Assembly: GCF_050596425.1 (NCBI RefSeq)
Contig: NZ_CP192292.1
Location: 3,472,001 to 3,536,000 of the forward strand
Length of the DNA: 64,000 nt
From: G963665925 sp050596425
GTDB lineage: Bacteria > Bacillota > Clostridia > Peptostreptococcales > Acidaminobacteraceae
Direction: 5' to 3'
Below are positions 35,312 to 44,864 of the stretch, in pieces (position 1 is the stretch's first letter; each line of letters starts with the position of its first letter). Both the position numbers and the translations under genes were made by a program. Below the pieces are notes generated by a model. That model saw only the letters and a list, made by a program, of their open reading frames with translations. It was not told where the DNA came from and did no database searches.

Positions 35312-35821
35312 TTGACAACAGCAAGAGACTGGATTGAAAAATTAGACATGGTTCCCCATCCAGAAGGTGGATTCTATACACGACCTTTTGTATCGAATGA
35401 GAAGTATATTCGCCATGATATCCCAGGTGTATCTTCATCAGAGCGTAAACTGTGGACAAGTGAATACATGCTTTTTGAACCCAATATGATCATGACTTTC
35501 CATACATTGAGGTCCGAATCGGTCTGGTATTTTCATGATGGTGATCCCATTAAGTTCTATATGATCTCTCCCGAAGGAGACATACATATTAAAACCCTAG
35601 GTATTGATATTGAAAAAGAGAATGACCCCCAAATTCAAATACCTAAAAATTATGCTATTGCCATCGAAGCCAGCACGAGTAAATATACACTTATCGGAAC
35701 AATGATCTCGCCGGGCTTTGACATAGACGACCTAAAAGTCTTTAAAAGAGAAGATCTTCTAAGTAGACACCCATACCACAAAGATCTCATTATGAAATAC
35801 ACTGTTGAATCTTTGTATTAA
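35312..35821 (+). CDS. Cupin-superfamily DUF985 protein
   Basis: This 169-residue protein fits the DUF985 cupin family: LDMVPHPEGGFYTRPF at the start, then IMTFHTLRSESVWYFHDGDPIKFYMI with the cupin metal-type His residues, and LIGTMISPGFDIDDLKVF near the end. The reaction is unknown; relatives are sugar-epimerase-like cupins. It starts at TTG after AAAGGAG. An extended -10 (TGCTATAAT, 35272-35280) lies upstream. It is the first chromosomal gene to the right of the integron and is divergent from the recombinase. Confidence 0.88.
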   Translation: MTTARDWIEKLDMVPHPEGGFYTRPFVSNEKYIRHDIPGVSSSERKLWTSEYMLFEPNMIMTFHTLRSESVWYFHDGDPIKFYMISPEGDIHIKTLGIDIEKENDPQIQIPKNYAIAIEASTSKYTLIGTMISPGFDIDDLKVFKREDLLSRHPYHKDLIMKYTVESLY

Positions 35822-35914
35822 AAAAATATCAAGTCTATTTAGCAGGATATTCAAGATTTATTAACATTTCTTTGCTATCCTGATGTAGAACACAATTGAT
35901 ACAGGAGGAAGAAT

Positions 35915-36631
35915 ATGAGTAAAAAAATCTCACTATTAATCGCTTTAATGGTTGCTCTGACAGGTGTTTTGGTTACAGGATGCACTGCTGCAGTCGAAAC
36001 AAGCGACTCAGACTCTGTTCAAGATACATCGGCATCAGAACAATCAACTGAGACAAAAAATAGCAATTCAGAAGAAACAACAAGTACAGCTGGGCTCCCA
36101 AACCCCGACCTTGATCATCCCGTGGTGACAATGACAATTGCTGATTACGGTGATTTAAAAATTGAGCTCTATCCAGAAGTTGCACCGAACACAGTCAACA
36201 ATTTCATATCTCTGGCAAATTCAGGTTATTATGATGGCGTAACATTCCACAGAATTATAAAAGGCTTTATGATTCAGGGTGGAGATCCTGATGGAACCGG
36301 TGCAGGTGGTCCGGGATATGCTATTACTGGTGAATTCACAGATAATGGATTTGAAAATAACATTAAGCATACACCTGGTGTTATTTCTATGGCAAGAACC
36401 AATAATCCCAATAGTGCAGGGTCACAGTTTTTCATAATGCATAAGACCTCATCACATCTCGATGGCGCGTATGCAGCCTTTGGTAAAGTTATTGAAGGCT
36501 ATGACTATGTTGACAAGATCGCACAAGTAGAAACTGGTCTTGGAGATAAACCCACACAGCCCGTTATCATGGAAAAGCTAACTGTAGAATTAAATGGTTA
36601 TGAACCATCTGAACCTGTAAAGGTTGAATAA
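35915..36631 (+). CDS. Cyclophilin-type peptidyl-prolyl isomerase lipoprotein
   Basis: This 238-residue protein has a signal peptide with lipobox VTGC (Cys at about 23), a Ser/Thr/Glu-rich linker (about 28-60), and a cyclophilin domain (about 68-230). Visible motifs are FHRIIKGFMIQGGDP, with the catalytic Arg in FHR, and GSQFFIMH. It should speed proline isomerisation of proteins outside the membrane. The site before the ATG is AGGAGG. Confidence 0.95.
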   Translation: MSKKISLLIALMVALTGVLVTGCTAAVETSDSDSVQDTSASEQSTETKNSNSEETTSTAGLPNPDLDHPVVTMTIADYGDLKIELYPEVAPNTVNNFISLANSGYYDGVTFHRIIKGFMIQGGDPDGTGAGGPGYAITGEFTDNGFENNIKHTPGVISMARTNNPNSAGSQFFIMHKTSSHLDGAYAAFGKVIEGYDYVDKIAQVETGLGDKPTQPVIMEKLTVELNGYEPSEPVKVE

Positions 36632-36692
36632 AAAATAGACAAATGCATCAGATGACATAATTAGATCACATCATATGAAAGGACGAATGAAT

Positions 36693-37001
36693 ATGGAAAT
36701 GAGTATGTTTATTAAATCAATTGCCCTTGATGAAGAGCGTCGAATAGTTATTACAGGTCAGCCTCATTTGGCTGAATACCTTAAAGACCAGGAAACTCGA
36801 AAAATGCTTAAAGGTGCTGCACAAAAGGTTTTAGCAGATGATTTTATACAAATGGAAGTTGGTAAGACCAGTTGCAGAATTACGGTAACATCAGAAAAAG
36901 CGGAAGAGTGTATGAAGCTCGTTGAAGAGGAGCTTGTAAAAGGCATTGAAATGGCCCTAGCTTTTATGAGCCAAATGAACAATAGCGATCAAAATGCGTA
37001 A
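36693..37001 (+). CDS. Small hypothetical protein
   Basis: This is a soluble protein of about 102 residues, with an alternating helix/strand pattern: LKDQETRKMLKGAAQKVLADDFIQMEVGKTSCRITV. This pattern is a little like the C-terminal region of DnaX-type proteins, but the likeness is weak. I prefer the ATG at 36693 because AAAGGA lies 9 bases upstream; ATGs at 36675 and 36687 are also in frame. A strong terminator follows. Function unknown. Confidence 0.6.
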   Translation: MEMSMFIKSIALDEERRIVITGQPHLAEYLKDQETRKMLKGAAQKVLADDFIQMEVGKTSCRITVTSEKAEECMKLVEEELVKGIEMALAFMSQMNNSDQNA

Positions 37002-37012
37002 TTTCTAAAATC

Positions 37013-37062
37013 AAAAGGAGCTGCTATAATAGGTAAACATCCTATTTATAGCAGCTCCTTTT
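37013..37062 (+). terminator. Strong rho-independent terminator
   Basis: A long stem, AAAAGGAGCTGCTATA against TATAGCAGCTCCTTTT with a short AT-rich top, ends in a T run on both strands. It can act in both directions, between the + strand genes and the - strand gene at 37161. Confidence 0.92.
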
Positions 37063-37160
37063 CTGTGTATTTTATTGTTGAAATAGACTCCTTACACACG
37101 CAATCTTTTAAGAATTAGTTTTATCTTAAGAGGCTGTCTATATCAATGATGCTTTTCATT

Positions 37161-37511
37161 TCAAAACTTCAGTTCACCCTTTTTTATCCGAAGTGTTGGA
37201 CGCGTTTTCCCTTCTAGTCCTCCATGGGTGTATCCAATAACATTGAAGTCTTTAGAAAGGGCCTGTCCAAGTCTCACGTAATCATCATGCTTTGATCGCA
37301 TGCAACTTGATAAGTGAATGGTATCGACATCGTTTTTCTTAAAGCGTTCAATTTTTCGCTCTAAATCTCCACCAGAATGTGTGAATCCAACTAATTCAGT
37401 TTCTTCAGGATAATCGCCAAAGGCATCCACTTTATTAATGAAAGCTTTTAGGCACCCAGCCCCCGTACAGCGCATAGCTGTATCTTCATTTACAATCACT
37501 GCAATTTTCAT
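37161..37511 (-). CDS. CGGC-domain (predicted metal-binding) protein
   Basis: This 116-residue protein shows MRCTGAGCLKAF at 13-24, ELVGFTHSGGDL at about 39-50, and HLSSCMRSKHDDY at about 66-78, all matching the CGGC domain. The paired Cys and His residues suggest a metal or cluster site; its role is unknown. It is a single-gene unit with no strong promoter noted. Length is close to the family norm. Confidence 0.88.
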   Translation of the reverse strand: MKIAVIVNEDTAMRCTGAGCLKAFINKVDAFGDYPEETELVGFTHSGGDLERKIERFKKNDVDTIHLSSCMRSKHDDYVRLGQALSKDFNVIGYTHGGLEGKTRPTLRIKKGELKF

Positions 37512-37755
37512 TATATATCTCCGTTATTGATCCTATCTACTGGTTGAAAAACCTGTATCTAAAGATGATTTGCATGGTCCATCTTAAATCACTATTGAAT
37601 TTTACATTGAGTCTAGCATCAGGGCCTATAGTTTTAGGCTCTTGTGTTATGACTTTAAATCTGATTTATATCTATTCTCTAAGTCATCAGTTTAGACTCA
37701 ATCTATAATCTTTGATTTTCGATTTGTTTTTATGTTAGAATTTAAGCTTTAACTC
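37512..37755. other. Intergenic region before the hexamer tract
   Basis: About 240 AT-rich bases with no gene seen. The TTTGA/TTTGT-like motifs of the neighbouring tract become gradually more frequent toward its edge. Confidence 0.5.
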
Positions 37756-38232
37756 TGGCTTTTGTCTTTTCTTTTGCTTTAGATTTTTGCTTTTGTCTTT
37801 GCCTTTGTCTTTGTCTTTGTCTTTATCTTTGCCTTTGTCTTTATCTTTGTCTTTGTCTTTATCTTTGCCTTTGTCTTTATCTTTGTCTTTGTCTTTGTCT
37901 TTGCCTTTGACTTTGACTTTGATCTTGACTTTATCTTTGATCTTGACTTTATCTTTGATCTTGCCTTTTGACTTTGCCTTTTGACTTTGCATTTGACATT
38001 GACTTTGCATTTGACTTTGACTTTGACTTTGACTTTGATCTTGACTTTGTCTTTGCCTTTGCCTTTGTCTTTGCCTTTGGCCTTTTGTCTTTGACTTTGT
38101 CTTTGCCTTTTGACTTTGCCTTTTGACTTTGCATTTGACTTTGCCTTTGATCTTGACTTTGATCTTGACTTTGATCTTGACTTTGATCTTGACTTTGATC
38201 TTGACTTTGATCTTGACTTTGACTTTGTCTTT
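37756..38232. repeat. Degenerate hexanucleotide repeat tract (CTTTGN)
   Basis: About 480 bp consist almost wholly of six-base units CTTTGT, CTTTGC, CTTTGA and CTTGAT. At 38149-38220 a 12-bp unit GATCTTGACTTT is repeated six times exactly. On the - strand all three frames are open over much of the tract and would give Lys/Ser/Arg, Lys/Asp or Gln/Arg dipeptide repeats. Open frames here are a result of the period and are not counted as genes. Confidence 0.9.
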
Positions 38233-38373
38233 AAACTTTGCATTTGGCTTTAGGCCTTACTTAAATCCCACGAACTATCTTTAAACCTTGCACATTATTT
38301 TTAGCACTATCTTGTCCTTAAATTGTGGTTTTTCATTGACATTAAAATTTAGGTCTGAGCCTCTCGTATTATG

Positions 38374-38409
38374 ATAAATGACTGACTTTGAGTCAAGTCA
38401 GTCATTTAT
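38374..38409. repeat. Perfect 15-bp inverted repeat
   Basis: ATAAATGACTGACTT and AAGTCAGTCATTTAT surround a 6-nt loop, TGAGTC. There is no T run on either side, so this is not a typical terminator, though it lies about 90 bp past the clpB stop and may still end or stabilise that transcript. Confidence 0.85.
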
Positions 38410-38500
38410 TAACGATAAGGCACTTACAACCTTTTCTAAGTTTAGTCTATATCAAAACGTAGCGATACACTGTGTTAATCGTCACAGTTTGAGATATTAA

Positions 38501-41107
38501 TCACTTGATTCGAATGCTCAACGCGCCATCCTCTACATCAACAACAAGATCATCTTGATCCTTTACGTGACCTTTAATGATTTCTCGTCCAAGCATGGTT
38601 TCTAACTTTTGCTGAAGGTAGCGCTTCAGTGGCCTTGCGCCGAAATGAACATCGTATGATGATTCAATAATCAGATCTTTTGCAGCTTCTGTCAACTCCA
38701 GACTGATGTGTCGATCTTCCAGCCTTCGCTCAATATCCACAACAAGTAAGTCAATTATATCCTTAACTTCATGTTTTGCTAAAGGTGTATAGAACACAAT
38801 CTCATCCAGCCTGTTCAAGAATTCCGGTCTGAAGTGACCATGGAGCAAAGCCTGAATAGAAGCCTTAGTTTTTTCACTTATAAGCCCATCTTGACCTACA
38901 TCCTTTAACAAAAGCTCCGATCCAATATTCGAAGTCATAATGATAATGGTATTCTTAAAGTCGACTGTACGACCTTGAGCATCCGTGATACGTCCATCAT
39001 CTAGCACTTGAAGCAAGACATTGAACACATCGTGATGGGCCTTTTCAACCTCATCAAAAAGTATAACACTATAGGGTTGTCGCCTTACAGCCTCAGTCAG
39101 CTGACCGCCTTCTTCGAAACCTACATATCCAGGAGGCGCACCAATCATACGGGCCACAGAGTGTCTTTCCATGTACTCACTCATATCAATCCGAATCATA
39201 TTGGCTTCACTGTCAAATAATACTTCTGCCAGAGATTTGGCGAGTTCTGTCTTTCCGACACCGGTTGGACCAAGGAACAAGAAAGATCCAATCGGTTTTG
39301 ATGGGTCTTTTATGCCTGCTCTTGACCGAATAATTGCATCGGTAACCTTCTGAACAGCTTCATCTTGTCCAATCACCCGCTTGTGAAGCTCTTTGTCTAA
39401 GTGAAGGAGTTTTTCCCTTTCGCCTTCCACGAGTTTTTCAAGCGGAATCCCCGTCCATCTAGACACAATGCCTGCAATTTCCTCTGCCGTAACAGTTTCA
39501 CGAATAAGCTTGCTGTCATTGTTATTAGAAGATGGTGCATCCAAAAGGGCCTGCAACTCTTTTTCAAGTTCAGGTTTCTTTCCATACTTGAGCTCCGCCG
39601 CTCGGTCAAGGTCATATGACCGCTCGGCCATCTCAATCTCATGGGTGACTTTGTCAATGTCCTCTTTAAGGGCACTGATTTTATCAACAGACCGCTTTTC
39701 AAGGTCCCACTTTGACTTTTTACTCTTGAACATGTCTCTGAGTTCTGCTAAATCCTTTTGCAAGGCCTCAAGACGGGTTTTTGAAAAATCATCCTTTTCC
39801 TTTTTAAGAGCAGCTTCTTCTATTTCCATTGTCATAATACGTCGTGATATTTCATCCATCTCAGTAGGCATGGACTCCATTTCCGTTTTGATAAGCGCAC
39901 ACGCTTCGTCTACAAGGTCTATCGCCTTGTCAGGCAAGAAGCGATCTGCAATGTAGCGGTCAGATAACATAGCCGCCTGTATTAGCGCATGATCACTAAT
40001 ATTGACCTTGTGGTAGAGCTCATAACGCTCCCTCAAACCACGTAAAATCGTTATTGTGCTTTCCACAGAAGGCTCATCCACTTTTACCGGTTGGAAACGT
40101 CTTTCCAGAGCCGAGTCCTTTTCAATATATTTTTTATACTCCGAAAGGGTCGTTGCTCCTATGCAAAAAAGCTCTCCACGGGCAAGCATAGGCTTTAACA
40201 TGTTGCCTGCATCCATTGCCCCTTCTGTTTTACCGGCACCCACTATATTATGAAGTTCATCAATAAACAGTAGAATCTTTCCATCACTTTTTTTAATTTC
40301 CTCAAGAACAGCCTTTAAGCGTTCTTCAAATTCACCTCTAAATTTTGCGCCCGCAATCAAGGCCCCCATATCAAGGGCAAATATACGTTTTTCTTTCAAA
40401 CTCTCTGGGACATCCCCCTTAACAATTCGGTGGGCTAGTCCTTCAGCAATGGCAGTTTTTCCAACCCCGGGTTCACCAATGAGAACTGGATTATTCTTAG
40501 TTTTACGAGATAAAATCTGAATGGTTCTTCTAATTTCCTCATCTCGTCCAATCACAGGATCCAGCTTATTTGTCTTTGCAAGCTCAACCAAATCAGAGCC
40601 ATACTTAGAAAGAACATCATATGTGGATTCAGGATCACTTGATGTCACCCTTTGATTGCCTCGTATATCTTTCAGTATAACCATAACCTTATCTTCAGTA
40701 ATATCCAGCCTTTTGAACAAAGCCTTTAGAGCCCCTTCGCTATTTTGCAGTAGGGACATAAATATATGCTCCACACTCACGTACTGGTCATTCATTTTTT
40801 GTGCCAACTTCTCAGCCTTCATGAGCACTTTATTGCTGACCGATGACAAATATACTTGTTGTGTTCCGGCAACCTTGGGCTTTTTCTCAATTAAACTTGT
40901 AACTTCTTTAACAAGGGTTTCATACATTACTTGATTGGATCCATCTGCCATTCTCGCAATAATCTGAGATACAAGGCCTTCTCGCGAGTCTAAAAGTCCA
41001 AGAAGAATATGCTCCGGATCTATCACACTGTTCCCGTACTCATCAGCGATCATTTGAGCGCGGTTTAGGCCCTCCGCAGAGCCCTTTGTCAACTTATTCA
41101 TATCCAT
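38501..41107 (-). CDS. clpB: ATP-dependent chaperone ClpB
   Basis: This 868-residue protein is the Hsp100 disaggregase, which works with DnaK to rescue aggregated proteins. The order is an N-terminal Clp domain (about 1-150), first AAA+ domain with GEPGVGKT, a coiled-coil middle domain (about 400-520) rich in Glu/Lys/Leu, second AAA+ domain with GPTGVGKT and FDEVEKAH, and a C-terminal oligomerisation region. The middle domain marks it as ClpB rather than ClpC. A CIRCE element upstream implies HrcA control. Length is normal. Confidence 0.97.
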   Translation of the reverse strand: MDMNKLTKGSAEGLNRAQMIADEYGNSVIDPEHILLGLLDSREGLVSQIIARMADGSNQVMYETLVKEVTSLIEKKPKVAGTQQVYLSSVSNKVLMKAEKLAQKMNDQYVSVEHIFMSLLQNSEGALKALFKRLDITEDKVMVILKDIRGNQRVTSSDPESTYDVLSKYGSDLVELAKTNKLDPVIGRDEEIRRTIQILSRKTKNNPVLIGEPGVGKTAIAEGLAHRIVKGDVPESLKEKRIFALDMGALIAGAKFRGEFEERLKAVLEEIKKSDGKILLFIDELHNIVGAGKTEGAMDAGNMLKPMLARGELFCIGATTLSEYKKYIEKDSALERRFQPVKVDEPSVESTITILRGLRERYELYHKVNISDHALIQAAMLSDRYIADRFLPDKAIDLVDEACALIKTEMESMPTEMDEISRRIMTMEIEEAALKKEKDDFSKTRLEALQKDLAELRDMFKSKKSKWDLEKRSVDKISALKEDIDKVTHEIEMAERSYDLDRAAELKYGKKPELEKELQALLDAPSSNNNDSKLIRETVTAEEIAGIVSRWTGIPLEKLVEGEREKLLHLDKELHKRVIGQDEAVQKVTDAIIRSRAGIKDPSKPIGSFLFLGPTGVGKTELAKSLAEVLFDSEANMIRIDMSEYMERHSVARMIGAPPGYVGFEEGGQLTEAVRRQPYSVILFDEVEKAHHDVFNVLLQVLDDGRITDAQGRTVDFKNTIIIMTSNIGSELLLKDVGQDGLISEKTKASIQALLHGHFRPEFLNRLDEIVFYTPLAKHEVKDIIDLLVVDIERRLEDRHISLELTEAAKDLIIESSYDVHFGARPLKRYLQQKLETMLGREIIKGHVKDQDDLVVDVEDGALSIRIK

Positions 41108-41129
41108 TCAATATTCACCTCATCTTTTG

Positions 41130-41156
41130 TTAGCAGTCTAAGTTGTTGAGTGCTAA
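41130..41156 (-). promoter_or_regulatory. CIRCE operator (HrcA binding site)
   Basis: TTAGCAGTC, nine bases, GAGTGCTAA: it fits the CIRCE consensus TTAGCACTC-N9-GAGTGCTAA with one mismatch. It lies about 25 bp before the clpB start codon, downstream of the promoter. Confidence 0.92.
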
Positions 41157-41167
41157 TTCTTAATTTT

Positions 41168-41195
41168 AGAATATCACTTTTATCTTATTTTTCAA
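41168..41195 (-). promoter_or_regulatory. clpB promoter
   Basis: On the - strand TTGAAA and TATTCT are 16 bp apart, just upstream of CIRCE, so HrcA bound there would block transcription. Confidence 0.6.
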
Positions 41196-41356
41196 GTCTT
41201 TGTACCTATATTTCAATTATATTCACCAATTGTTTACAAGACATTCATATTTGTCACATTGATCCCATTTTCATAAACCTAGTCAAATTAACACGAATGC
41301 CATTCTATTTCTAAACGAAATTCGTGTCCTGTAGAAAAATATATTAATATCATCAC

Positions 41357-41402
41357 AAAAAAGCTTATAAAACCACCTAAGCCTTTCCCAGCGGTTTTAT
41401 AA
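41357..41402 (-). terminator. Terminator of the REC-REC-GGDEF gene
   Basis: TTATAAAACC and GGTTTTATAA form a 10-bp stem around an 18-nt loop, and on the - strand a T6 run follows. It separates the GGDEF gene from clpB. The 140 bp between it and the GGDEF stop hold no gene. Confidence 0.85.
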
Positions 41403-41539
41403 ACTTTCCTGCTACTTGAGCCCCAAACACCGTCTTCGTGATGATATGCTTAAGCGACGCCTTGTCCCCTAATATATGCCTATAACATTTTCAGGTGCAC
41501 TGGGTCTGCACTGGTAATGACCACCGAAAGTTAATCGAT

Positions 41540-42853
41540 CTATGTGCTGTTCTCACGAAGAGACACTTGTCCTTCACTATAATGAATTTTGTTTTTTCCA
41601 CTCATCTTTGCTTCATACAATTTCTCATCGGCTTCATTTATAAGACAGGAAGCGTCTGTAGTATCTTGACTTTGTCCATTAAAAGTGACACCACCACCGC
41701 TTATGGTTACTTTTAAAGAGTCTTCAGAAAACCTTAAAGCTTCAATTGCTTTTCGAATATCATGACCTATCTCTTTAGCCTCTAGTAAAGTGACATCAGG
41801 AAGAACCACTAAGAACTCTTCACCACCGTATCGACCGACTATCCCACGCTCATTAAGCGTTTGTTCCATGCAACGGGCCAATTCAAACAAGACCTCATCT
41901 CCAACTTGGTGGCCATAAGTGTCATTCACGTGTTTGAAATTATCAATATCAAGAAGTAGAAGAGAAAATACCCCCTGACTGACCACAGCCTGACTCGCAT
42001 GGTCTTCTACTAGACCGACAATGTGCTTATGGTTATAAACCTTCGTTAAACCATCGGTAATAGCGGCGATGGCAAGGTCTTCATTGGCCTTCTCTAGTTC
42101 TTTACGGAGCATATAGTTTCTACAGTGAGCTTTGACTCGAGCCATAAACACACTGGCATCAAAGGGCTTCATAATAAAATCATCTGCTCCAGAGTTTAAA
42201 ATATTAGACACTGTTTTATAATTAGAAACAGAAGACATGAGCATGATCACACTGTTTCTAGATTTTTGACGCAGTTTCAAAAGCACTTCCTCCCCCGACA
42301 TACCTGGAAGGACTAAGTCAAGAATATATATAGAATACCTCTGATTTGATTCAAAAAGATCTTCTGCATTTTCATAGGTGTCCACATTTCGCACACCATG
42401 GAGTTCAAAAATATTTTTCACCATGACTGTGGTTAAAAGACTGTCATCTAATACTGCAATGGACATTTCTTTTATTCTCTGCAACACCTCATCTTGCGAC
42501 TGAAATGTTTCAATATATGTCCTCAGCTTGGAGTCTGTTTTCGTGTCTTTGACTATATAGTCCACAACACCCATGTCAAATAGCTTTTCACGAATATCCA
42601 TATTATCTGTTGATGTGAGAACTATAACAGGCACATCTTTATGGCTGGATGCCATTAGATCATCCATCAAAGTGTCACTTGTTGAATCTGCCAATTCGAG
42701 TCCCGTGACAATAAAATCCACATCCACATTATCAAGAATATGAAATGCATCCTTATAGCTATTTGAACAGTAATAATCATGCCCAAGTTTTTCAACAACA
42801 TCGTGGATCATCTCTCGTATTAACTTGCTTCTTTCTATATGAAGAATATTCAA
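41540..42853 (-). CDS. Response regulator with two receiver domains and a GGDEF domain
   Basis: This 437-residue protein is a PleD-like diguanylate cyclase. The first receiver (about 1-120) lacks the usual phospho-acceptor Asp (VDFIVTGLEL), so it is probably only structural. The second (about 130-250) keeps it in YILDLVLPGMSG, with MLMSSV and IMKPF. The GGDEF domain (about 270-430) has LLLLDIDNFKHVNDTYGHQVGD and RYGGEEF, so it should make cyclic di-GMP. No partner kinase gene is adjacent. The gene starts about 50 bp from the stop of the next upstream gene (42902-43933). Confidence 0.92.
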   Translation of the reverse strand: MNILHIERSKLIREMIHDVVEKLGHDYYCSNSYKDAFHILDNVDVDFIVTGLELADSTSDTLMDDLMASSHKDVPVIVLTSTDNMDIREKLFDMGVVDYIVKDTKTDSKLRTYIETFQSQDEVLQRIKEMSIAVLDDSLLTTVMVKNIFELHGVRNVDTYENAEDLFESNQRYSIYILDLVLPGMSGEEVLLKLRQKSRNSVIMLMSSVSNYKTVSNILNSGADDFIMKPFDASVFMARVKAHCRNYMLRKELEKANEDLAIAAITDGLTKVYNHKHIVGLVEDHASQAVVSQGVFSLLLLDIDNFKHVNDTYGHQVGDEVLFELARCMEQTLNERGIVGRYGGEEFLVVLPDVTLLEAKEIGHDIRKAIEALRFSEDSLKVTISGGGVTFNGQSQDTTDASCLINEADEKLYEAKMSGKNKIHYSEGQVSLRENST

Positions 42854-42901
42854 AAGAAAACCTCCAGTTATTCTATATACACTCTTTCACCGAGTTCAAC
42901 T

Positions 42902-43933
42902 TCATTTATCATGATGCTTATGTTCCAATTTTTCTTCTTCCTTCGATTTTGCACGAATCATTCTAAGCTGACTTTTAAATTTATGTGACTGCATTTCCGG
43001 AAAAGATTTTATAAATCGATTACGAGACAATTTTCCTGTTAATTTATGAAAATGGTTATACAAGTCATGGATATTGGTTTTAAATGGGCGCTTTAGTCTT
43101 TTTTCTAAGTCTAGGCGCTTGTTTAGAAAGTCCCGCATGGCTCCATTAGGGAAAAACTCATTTTTTTGAAGTGACACCTTCTGATGATTTAAGCGGTTCT
43201 TAATGCCACTCAAGTCTTCTCCTAATTTTCCAAACTCTTCCTTGAACTTATCTTTTGAGGCATGAACCCCTATGTTCAGTTTGTTGATTTCAGCCCTAAA
43301 CTTTGTGACTGGCTCTTCCAGCTCCTGAATTCTGTTTTCAAGCTCTGTAAGCAGCTTTTCTTTAGCCTGTCGGTAGTCCTTCATAACTTTTTCAAGTTCG
43401 TACAGCAAGTTCCTAAAGTCGATTAATGCCTTGACGGTGAAAGCTATATCCACTAGAAACATAAAGGTCATCCCCACCACAAGAAGAAGGCCTACCTGTA
43501 AAGGAACCTTATTGACAGTCATTATAACCAAAGGGTGTAGGGTCTTTAATACAAGCATGCCAATAAGCCCCCACAGCAGAGAAAATTTAAGGCAAATATA
43601 CCCCTTATAATTGAAAGGATTGGAACTGTAGTCCCACCACTTTGTCATAAATAAAACCTCAAGACTTCTACCTGTAATAAGTTCTAACCCTGTTGTGACA
43701 AAGACAACCAAAGTAAAATCTAGGATATGGTTGGTCATCCCCAAGACACTTTCAATCCCCGTCACCAAAGACACAATAAGCAAGATGCCAAATCCATATA
43801 TAGGACATAGAGGGGCCTTTAAAAAACCTCTATTAATTAATTCCCCTCTTTTAAAATATGTGTAAATCACTTCAAGACACCACCCTAAAAATGAATAGAT
43901 GAAAAAATATAAAAGCATACTGTATACGGTCAT
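42902..43933 (-). CDS. CmpB-type (putative ABC-transporter type IV) membrane protein
   Basis: This protein of about 343 residues has an N-terminal membrane domain (about 1-190, five to six segments) with FFIYSFLGWCLEVIYTYFKRGELINRGFLKAPLCPIYGFG, the pattern of the putative ABC-transporter type IV family. A long coiled coil follows (about 175-270), with a basic tail. It is common in clostridia, of unknown function. I prefer the ATG at 43933 (MTVYSMLLYFF, GGTGG upstream) over the one at 43996. Confidence 0.85.
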   Translation of the reverse strand: MTVYSMLLYFFIYSFLGWCLEVIYTYFKRGELINRGFLKAPLCPIYGFGILLIVSLVTGIESVLGMTNHILDFTLVVFVTTGLELITGRSLEVLFMTKWWDYSSNPFNYKGYICLKFSLLWGLIGMLVLKTLHPLVIMTVNKVPLQVGLLLVVGMTFMFLVDIAFTVKALIDFRNLLYELEKVMKDYRQAKEKLLTELENRIQELEEPVTKFRAEINKLNIGVHASKDKFKEEFGKLGEDLSGIKNRLNHQKVSLQKNEFFPNGAMRDFLNKRLDLEKRLKRPFKTNIHDLYNHFHKLTGKLSRNRFIKSFPEMQSHKFKSQLRMIRAKSKEEEKLEHKHHDK

Positions 43934-44215
43934 GTCCACCAACCCCCGGTAAAAATATATTCTTGATACATTCATACCATTTTTTAAGTAAAACATTTAG
44001 AAAAATAAGCATTTAAGCATTCAATCTTTCAATCCATGACATTGTATTATTTCAACAGGTCCAGTGTCATACACAAAAATTAATACAGTCACATCCCACT
44101 TGTGTTTCATGTTATCACAAGGTCGTCAACTGCCAGTTTGGCTTTATAAATGATTATTGAAATTCTCCTCATCCATAGGGTATATGTACCACATCAATAT
44201 AAAAGGAGGACGTGC

Positions 44216-44695
44216 ATGGGAAAGCAAGCCAACAGCAACCATAAAGAAATCACACAGGATATACTCTCTCATCCTGAGTTTTTAAAGTTAAAAACACTCC
44301 GACACCACAAACAGGACATCTATCACCATGTCTACCAGGTTTCTGTACTATCATACAAGCTTGCAAAAACACTTAGACTAGATTATAAATCAGCCGCTCG
44401 CGGTGGTCTTCTCCATGACTTTTTTATATATGACTGGCGCAAAGATGGCCAAATACGAAAGAAAAAACTCTTTGAAAAGCATGGGTTCACCCACTCTAAA
44501 CAGGCGCTCAAAAATGCCCGTATGTATTTCACACTTAACAAGATAGAAGAGGACATTATCATAAAGCACATGTTCCCCCTCACCCCTCAACCCCCAAGAT
44601 ATGCGGAGAGCTGGCTTGTTTCACTTGTTGATAAGTACGTCACTGTTTCGGAATACTTGGTGTCTGTTTTTAAGAAGAGAACTGATCCAAAATAA
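44216..44695 (+). CDS. HD-domain protein
   Basis: This 159-residue protein looks like a small HD phosphohydrolase. HHVYQVSVLSYKLAK and GGLLHDFFIYDWR give the H...HD signature, and KHMFPLTP and SLVDKYVTVSEY carry the later conserved His and Asp. Substrate unknown; relatives act on nucleotides or phosphate esters. AAAAGGAGG lies before the ATG at 44216; an earlier in-frame ATG at 44150 has no site. It is a single-gene unit. Confidence 0.87.
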   Translation: MGKQANSNHKEITQDILSHPEFLKLKTLRHHKQDIYHHVYQVSVLSYKLAKTLRLDYKSAARGGLLHDFFIYDWRKDGQIRKKKLFEKHGFTHSKQALKNARMYFTLNKIEEDIIIKHMFPLTPQPPRYAESWLVSLVDKYVTVSEYLVSVFKKRTDPK

Positions 44696-44864
44696 ATGAT
44701 ATCTAATCCGCTCACAGCCTGACCCTTCAACATAAAACCACTATCAAATAAACTGATTCATATCTATTTTTGCCATTTGACACTGAAAATTTTCATTTCA
44801 CATTGTAATTCATTTAAAAACAAAGTATTATGTTTCCTGTATGACTATATAGGAGACATTTTTT

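Noticed and set aside
37779..38243. 154-residue Lys/Ser/Arg-repeat protein
   Set aside because: All three frames of the strand are open because of the six-base period, and there is no good ribosome binding site. It is listed as a repeat instead.
41403..41539. Cyclic di-GMP riboswitch beside the GGDEF gene
   Set aside because: The region lies after the GGDEF stop and before a terminator, and I could not match the GEMM consensus.
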